A DNA stretch of 9,824 bases from JBMYQA01 sp049600855 (lineage in GTDB: Bacteria > Bacteroidota > Bacteroidia > Cytophagales > Flammeovirgaceae). The translations under genes and the position numbers were made by a program. This document shows positions 6,258 through 9,824 of the stretch, piece after piece. Numbering within the stretch: position 1 is the first letter of the stretch; the number at the start of each line of letters is the position of its first letter. The stretch covers positions 1 to 9,824 of the forward strand of contig JBMYQA010000238.1 of NCBI GenBank assembly GCA_049600855.1, written 5' to 3'. The notes below the pieces were generated by a model. That model was not told the DNA's origin and searched no databases. It saw only the letters and a program-made list of their open reading frames with translations.

Positions 6258-6279
6258 TGAACAAAATGATATTTGTTCA
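6258..6279. promoter_or_regulatory. Candidate operator upstream of the protease promoter
   Basis: TGAACAAA and TTTGTTCA are perfect 8-bp inverted copies separated by six bases. The dyad centre lies about 32 bases upstream of the -33 element of the protease promoter, near -68, a usual place for an activator that binds as a dimer. No neighbouring regulator can be tied to it. Confidence 0.4.
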
Positions 6280-6636
6280 TTTGACTTGAAAATAGGCTGT
6301 TTTGATTGTTCTTTAACTTCCTCTAATTATGAAATTGTACTTTTTTAACCTTAAGGGATGGTTTTTTACCCTTGATAAATTTGTCTCTTTATGTAAGTTT
6401 ATGCCTTGTTAAGTAATAAAATTGATCTTTAAATGCCATTATGATTAGATTGAAGCAAGCTTTAAATGGCGTGGCGCTACTTGCAACAATATTGCATTAT
6501 TGGGGAGTTTAATTGATGCAAAGAGACAAGGAGATTATAGAAAATGGAGTGTTTACGCTGTTAAATTATTTTTTTAAGAATAGTGTTTATCACGAATGGT
6601 TCCAGACACACTTTTGAGTTATAATGAGCTAGAAAC
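6280..6636. other. Non-coding stretch between protease promoter and regulator gene
   Basis: AT-rich, with no gene I would defend. Two tiny plus-strand frames exist: 23 codons from ATG 6441 (mildly hydrophobic) and 33 codons from ATG 6516, the latter preceded by GGGGAG 8 bases upstream. Bacteroidota rarely rely on Shine-Dalgarno pairing, and neither peptide resembles anything, so they are not called. AAGGG...CCCTT arms near 6355-6374 form a weak hairpin without a T run. The minus-strand regulator gene that ends at 6637 has no evident intrinsic terminator here. Confidence 0.35.
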
Positions 6637-7416
6637 TTAAACCCCATTAAACCAGTCTTTAAAATCTGAAACTTTTTCCCGACTCACAATAATTTCTTTT
6701 GGGGCTTCTTGGAGTAGCTCTACTTTTAACCGACTTTTTGAATAAACGAGTACTTCTTTAATGCCTTGGATGTTCACAATGAAGCTGCGATTGACGCGGT
6801 AAAATGCTTTAGGATCCAAAAATCCTTCAAGATCTTCTAATTTATAGTCGATGATGAACTTTCGTTGAAGATCAGTAATCAAAAAAACATTTCGGCCTTC
6901 TGCATAGAAAAAGGAGATTTTATGGGTAGGAATTGAGCGAATGTGATCGCCAAGCTTCACCATAAATCGCTCTTTGTAAGGGTTTTTCTGTTGAATCATG
7001 CCCAAAGCTTGTTGTAGGGCTGCTAATTGGGCACTTTGTCCCTCTGAACTGAAACTTTGTTTAAGCGTTTCCAACTTATCCATACTTTCAGCGAGCGCAT
7101 CGAGTGTGACAGGCTTTAAGAGGTAGGCAATGCTGTTTAATTTGAACGCCTCAAGAGCGTATTCATCAAATGCCGTTGTAAAAATGATGGGTTTGGTGAT
7201 CTCTACTTGTTTGAAAATGTCAAAACTCAACCCATCAGTTAGTTGAATATCGGATAAAATGAGGTCATATTCGTGATTGGGATTTTGGAGCCAATCGATA
7301 CTAGAAGAGATACTCTCCAAACATCCAACTACTTCGATGGATGGATCATAACGACGCAATAAGCGTTGGATTTTCTCAGCTGCGTTGGTTTCATCTTCTA
7401 TAATTAATGCTCTCAT
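6637..7416 (-). CDS. LytTR-family response regulator
   Basis: 259 residues from ATG 7416, a cytoplasmic two-domain transcription regulator. The receiver domain fills about 1-120: acidic pair Glu7-Asp8, phospho-accepting Asp56 in DLILSDIQL, Thr80/Thr81 in IIFTTAFDEYALEAF, and Lys101-Pro102 in YLLKPV. All switch residues are present, so it should be phosphorylatable. A Gln-rich linker (about 121-147) leads to a LytTR DNA-binding domain (about 148-257), seen in RFMVKLGDHIRSIP, ISFFYAEGRNVFL, FYRVNRSFIVNI and EIIVSREKVSDFKDWF. LytTR domains bind pairs of short direct repeats. The gene follows two LytS-type membrane proteins on the same strand, 75 bases after the second, so it is probably their partner. 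The gap carries repeats (7432-7469), which could be an internal control site. The regulon cannot be inferred from this window. Confidence 0.93.
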   Translation of the reverse strand: MRALIIEDETNAAEKIQRLLRRYDPSIEVVGCLESISSSIDWLQNPNHEYDLILSDIQLTDGLSFDIFKQVEITKPIIFTTAFDEYALEAFKLNSIAYLLKPVTLDALAESMDKLETLKQSFSSEGQSAQLAALQQALGMIQQKNPYKERFMVKLGDHIRSIPTHKISFFYAEGRNVFLITDLQRKFIIDYKLEDLEGFLDPKAFYRVNRSFIVNIQGIKEVLVYSKSRLKVELLQEAPKEIIVSREKVSDFKDWFNGV

Positions 7417-7431
7417 TTTTACTGAAATTTA

Positions 7432-7469
7432 TTACGATAACCCGTTTTTTGTCAGTTGGGTTACGATAA
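7432..7469. repeat. Direct plus inverted repeat in the gap between pseudokinase and regulator genes
   Basis: TTACGATAA occurs twice, at 7432-7440 and 7461-7469, with starts 29 bases apart. Within it TAACCC (7438-7443) and GGGTTA (7458-7463) form a 6-bp inverted repeat with a 14-base spacer. The pair fills most of the 75-base gap inside an otherwise tightly packed operon. It may be a LytTR-type direct-repeat site or an mRNA processing hairpin. A 29-base period is longer than the usual 21-22 of LytTR sites. Confidence 0.4.
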
Positions 7470-7491
7470 GTTAAGTATTTACATGAATGAA

Positions 7492-8568
7492 TTAAAATGC
7501 ATATACTTTTAAAGAATTATTCCGTGTTAAGGGTTTTTCCAAAAATAAGGGCGGTACTTTGATGAGAAACTGCCCATCTACTTTCACGGTTACTATGGGG
7601 ATATCGGTGTAAAATAGGTAAGTCTTTTGGGCTTTTTCTAAGCCTTCTTTGCTTTGTGCTGCTGGAAGTAAGCGCTGATTGAGTGCTGTCGCCAATACCA
7701 AATAATCGGTAGATTCATAATAGCAAGAAATGGTCATGGGCTGGGTATCGGAAATTAAGGTACTTTCTATCAAATACTCGATGAGCCAGTGAATCGTATT
7801 TGGAATCACAAATCGCTCTTGTTCATCTTCCACTAAATCGATCTTTAATTCGATATTTTGATGGAAACGGTAATTTTCGAGCTCGATCAATTTGCTAACG
7901 GATTTTAATTCCTCCTTTAGCGCGATTAAATCTTCTTTTCTGTTGTCGAGTGTATAACGATAAATGGAAGCCAGTTGATCAATAAAGTCTTCTGCCAATT
8001 CTGCCGAATGATGGAGCAGAGGAATTAGACTTTCTAGGCTTTTGTACAAAAAAGTGGGATTAACTTGATTCTTAAAGGATTCAAGCTTAAGCTCAATATT
8101 TTGTTGAATGGCTTGCTCTTGACTTAACTTCTTTTTGTTTTGTTGATTCAAATAAAATACGCTGAGGTGTAATACACTGTAGCCGATGCTCATCATGGCA
8201 AATGCTCCATTAATTACAAATAGCTCGGTGTTAAATTCAGAATACCCAATAATGTACTTGAAGTGAATAAAGATAATCAACGAAGTGATCAATAGGGATG
8301 CCAGCAATGTGCCACTAATCTGGCTGATTAAAAACCAATTTGAATCCCAATTGTCCCAAACTCGTTTCAGTAATACTAAGGCAAAACGCATGCCTTCAAA
8401 TTGGCAATAGGCGATGATGATACACAATACCGCTTCGTTCGAAAAGAAGACTTCTTTCAGTTGGGTTACCGAATTAAAAAAGAGTAATACTAACAAATAA
8501 GCGACAAGCCCTACAAAGAATGGCGCAACGATGCGGAAAATGGGATGATGGATAAATGCTTTCCTCAT
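7492..8568 (-). CDS. LytS-type kinase-like membrane protein lacking catalytic residues (probable pseudokinase)
   Basis: 358 residues from ATG 8568, overlapping the upstream kinase gene by ATGA, so translation is probably coupled. The N-terminus has about four membrane helices (about 13-32, 45-66, 82-103, 117-140), then a coiled linker (about 141-168). Next comes a region with the layout of the LytS-type His_kinase domain. The usual NPHFLFNSLN is here NPTFLYKSLE (170-179): the phospho-accepting His is Thr172 and both Asn are lost. Downstream LAEDFIDQLASIYRYTLDNR and LKEELKSVSKLIELENYRF keep the family pattern. The ATP-binding N-box, normally LVENAIKH, is WLIEYLIES (261-269), and the Gly-rich loop is reduced to EGLEK. 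It is therefore unlikely to bind ATP or phosphorylate. It probably partners or regulates the neighbouring kinase in the inner membrane. Intact length and steady coding sequence argue against a decaying pseudogene. Confidence 0.88.
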   Translation of the reverse strand: MRKAFIHHPIFRIVAPFFVGLVAYLLVLLFFNSVTQLKEVFFSNEAVLCIIIAYCQFEGMRFALVLLKRVWDNWDSNWFLISQISGTLLASLLITSLIIFIHFKYIIGYSEFNTELFVINGAFAMMSIGYSVLHLSVFYLNQQNKKKLSQEQAIQQNIELKLESFKNQVNPTFLYKSLESLIPLLHHSAELAEDFIDQLASIYRYTLDNRKEDLIALKEELKSVSKLIELENYRFHQNIELKIDLVEDEQERFVIPNTIHWLIEYLIESTLISDTQPMTISCYYESTDYLVLATALNQRLLPAAQSKEGLEKAQKTYLFYTDIPIVTVKVDGQFLIKVPPLFLEKPLTRNNSLKVYAF

Positions 8569-9614
8569 GGTTTAGCGGTAGTCAAGGTTAAAATTGGAAG
8601 TTGTACGTGGAAATTGTTTTCTTGAGTAATTTGAATGGCACGCTTGGTGAAATAGGCGTACCGTTTTTTGATGTTGTTGAGCCCTACTTTGAGTGAGGTG
8701 GCATGGGCTGGCTGTCGGGTAATGTTGTTGGTGACTAGCAGGTTACCTGAAGTATCAGCGATGATTTTAATGTGTAGTGGCGAAGCGGGGGAAATAATAT
8801 TGTGCTTAACCGCATTTTCCACTAAAATTTGTAGCGTAAGTGGTGGTATTTGACTTTCTAGTACTTCTTCAGGTAAATCAATGCTGAGTTGTAAGCCTGC
8901 TCCAAAGCGCGTTTTTAATAAAAAATGGAAAGACTTGATAAACTCAATTTCATCGTAAACTTTTACCAATTCTTCTTCATGTTTCTCCAACACGTATTGA
9001 TAGGTTTGAGCAAATCTCCTGATAAATTCTTCTGCTAATTGGGCATCTTTGTAGACTAAATTGGATACGGTATTTAAGCAATTGAATAAATAATGGGGAC
9101 TCAATTGGCTTCTTAACGCATCAAATTGAAGTTGCAATTGTGTGCGTTTTAGTTCTACGGATTGGATTTGGACAATCGAATATTGGTTATGAGCATAAAG
9201 GGTAAAGGTGCCAATAGTCAAAAAGAGGTTAACAATGAAGATAATGATGGAGGCATTCATGAGTACGAGACTATACTCTAAGCAAAATTCCCAAATGATA
9301 TTCCAATTTGTGGATTTTACACTAATGGCTATCAAAAAATAGGAGATGATCAAAACGATAGCATTTCGGCTCAAGATTTCTGCGCAAAAGCGTAATCCAA
9401 AATACTTTTTCCAAGGGAATACGTTGGCTAAGCCTTGGCTGGCAAACTTCATGGAGAAACCAATCAGGTTAATGACGAGAAGTATGGAAGGCAGTAAGCG
9501 TGCCTCGTCCAAAAGCGAAACCCATTCCCCTTCTTCACTATACCAAATGAAGGCAATAATGCTGAAGCCTACCAATACATTTAAGATCGCAATTTTCCAA
9601 TTTGAAAGTTTCAT
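8565..9614 (-). CDS. LytS-type sensor histidine kinase, four membrane helices
   Basis: 349 residues from ATG 9614. The frame is open to a TTG at 9650 that would add 12 residues, but MKLSNWKIAILNV directly before the first helix makes the ATG the better start. Four membrane segments lie at about 8-24, 42-58, 85-98 and 116-141, with only short loops, so the signal is probably sensed in or near the membrane. A coiled helix (about 142-168) joins the His_kinase (PF06580-type) dimerisation part, with SPHYLFNCLN and phospho-accepting His174. The ATPase domain has the N-box QILVENAVKHN (Asn267) and a Gly loop VGLNNIKKRYAYF, so autophosphorylation looks possible. It heads an operon: its stop overlaps the start of the pseudokinase gene, followed by the LytTR regulator. 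I found no consensus promoter in the 60 bases in front. Confidence 0.92.
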   Translation of the reverse strand: MKLSNWKIAILNVLVGFSIIAFIWYSEEGEWVSLLDEARLLPSILLVINLIGFSMKFASQGLANVFPWKKYFGLRFCAEILSRNAIVLIISYFLIAISVKSTNWNIIWEFCLEYSLVLMNASIIIFIVNLFLTIGTFTLYAHNQYSIVQIQSVELKRTQLQLQFDALRSQLSPHYLFNCLNTVSNLVYKDAQLAEEFIRRFAQTYQYVLEKHEEELVKVYDEIEFIKSFHFLLKTRFGAGLQLSIDLPEEVLESQIPPLTLQILVENAVKHNIISPASPLHIKIIADTSGNLLVTNNITRQPAHATSLKVGLNNIKKRYAYFTKRAIQITQENNFHVQLPILTLTTAKP

Positions 9615-9733
9615 GGCGTAGCGTGATGAAGATTGGCTTAAGTTAATCAATTTTGTGAAGAGCTGTAAAAAGATTTTAAGTGGTTTTTGTCAATTTAAGA
9701 CACTAAAATGAATAGTTCGTGGTTTTTTTCTTT

Positions 9734-9793
9734 GAACTTGTCTAACATTAGTTTTTTCGCTCGTAACGAATTAATGTTAGACAAGTTCTTTTT
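9734..9793 (+). repeat. Perfect 17-bp inverted repeat forming a large hairpin
   Basis: GAACTTGTCTAACATTA (9734-9750) and TAATGTTAGACAAGTTC (9772-9788) are exact inverted copies. Inside the 21-base gap a TTCG/CGAA mini-stem (9756-9759 with 9767-9770) can stack on top. A five-T run follows at 9789-9793. On the plus strand this has the form of an intrinsic terminator, but no plus-strand gene ends before it within the window. The left flank is also T-rich, so it is not a bidirectional terminator. It lies about 120 bases upstream of the kinase gene. Possible roles are a terminator of an unseen plus-strand small RNA, an operator, or the remnant of a small inverted-repeat element. Confidence 0.6.
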
Positions 9794-9824
9794 AAGAGAG
9801 TGGGCATATGATAACTAGTTGCAT

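Noticed and set aside
8668..8853. Plus-strand frame opposite the kinase gene
   Set aside because: It lies inside the well-supported ATPase domain of the minus-strand kinase.
9615..9650. TTG start for the first kinase, adding 12 residues
   Set aside because: The added stretch is polar and featureless, and the ATG at 9614 lies directly before the first membrane helix.
9734..9793. Ends of an insertion sequence
   Set aside because: The arms are only 21 bases apart with no room for a transposase, and no flanking target duplication was seen.

Overview
The window looks like chromosomal DNA from a member of the Bacteroidota, probably Cytophagales or Flavobacteriia. Three things support this. The best promoters have the Bacteroidota form (TTG, about 19-20 bases, then TAnnTTTG) and start codons lack clear Shine-Dalgarno sequences. 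The large secreted protease ends in a type IX secretion (T9SS) type A sorting domain. LytS-type kinases and a LytTR regulator sit together, as is common in this phylum. No rRNA, tRNA, CRISPR array, transposase or phage gene was seen.

Layout. 1-966 (minus) is the N-terminal 322 codons of an XRE-type helix-turn-helix protein with a large unrecognised C-terminal part; it runs off the left edge and has two palindromes upstream. 1117-1590 (minus) is an NTF2/SnoaL-like protein with a good promoter. 1591-2162 is a divergent control region holding that promoter, a strong plus-strand promoter at 1878-1907 and a leader of about 245 bases that is poor in G. The leader precedes a small cysteine-rich lipoprotein (2163-2531) that ends in a clear terminator. 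A small single-pass membrane protein (2733-2987) converges on and overlaps a membrane-anchored PIG-L-family deacetylase (2963-3850, minus). 3978-6173 (minus) is a 731-residue secreted V8/trypsin-like serine protease with MAM-like, DSYGDGICC-type and T9SS sorting domains; it has its own promoter and terminator. 6174-6636 is non-coding as far as I can tell.

The right third (6637-9614, minus) is a signalling operon: an apparently intact four-helix LytS-type kinase, a second kinase-like membrane protein overlapping it by 4 bases, and a LytTR response regulator 75 bases further on. The second kinase-like protein has lost the phospho-accepting His and the ATP-binding Asn. It is therefore probably a pseudokinase partner or sensor rather than an enzyme. 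This is the most interesting arrangement in the window. Beyond the operon, near the right edge, lies a perfect 17-bp inverted repeat forming a large hairpin.

The genes do not form one pathway. They are mostly single-gene units plus the three-gene signalling operon. The operon's signal and targets cannot be read from the sequence.
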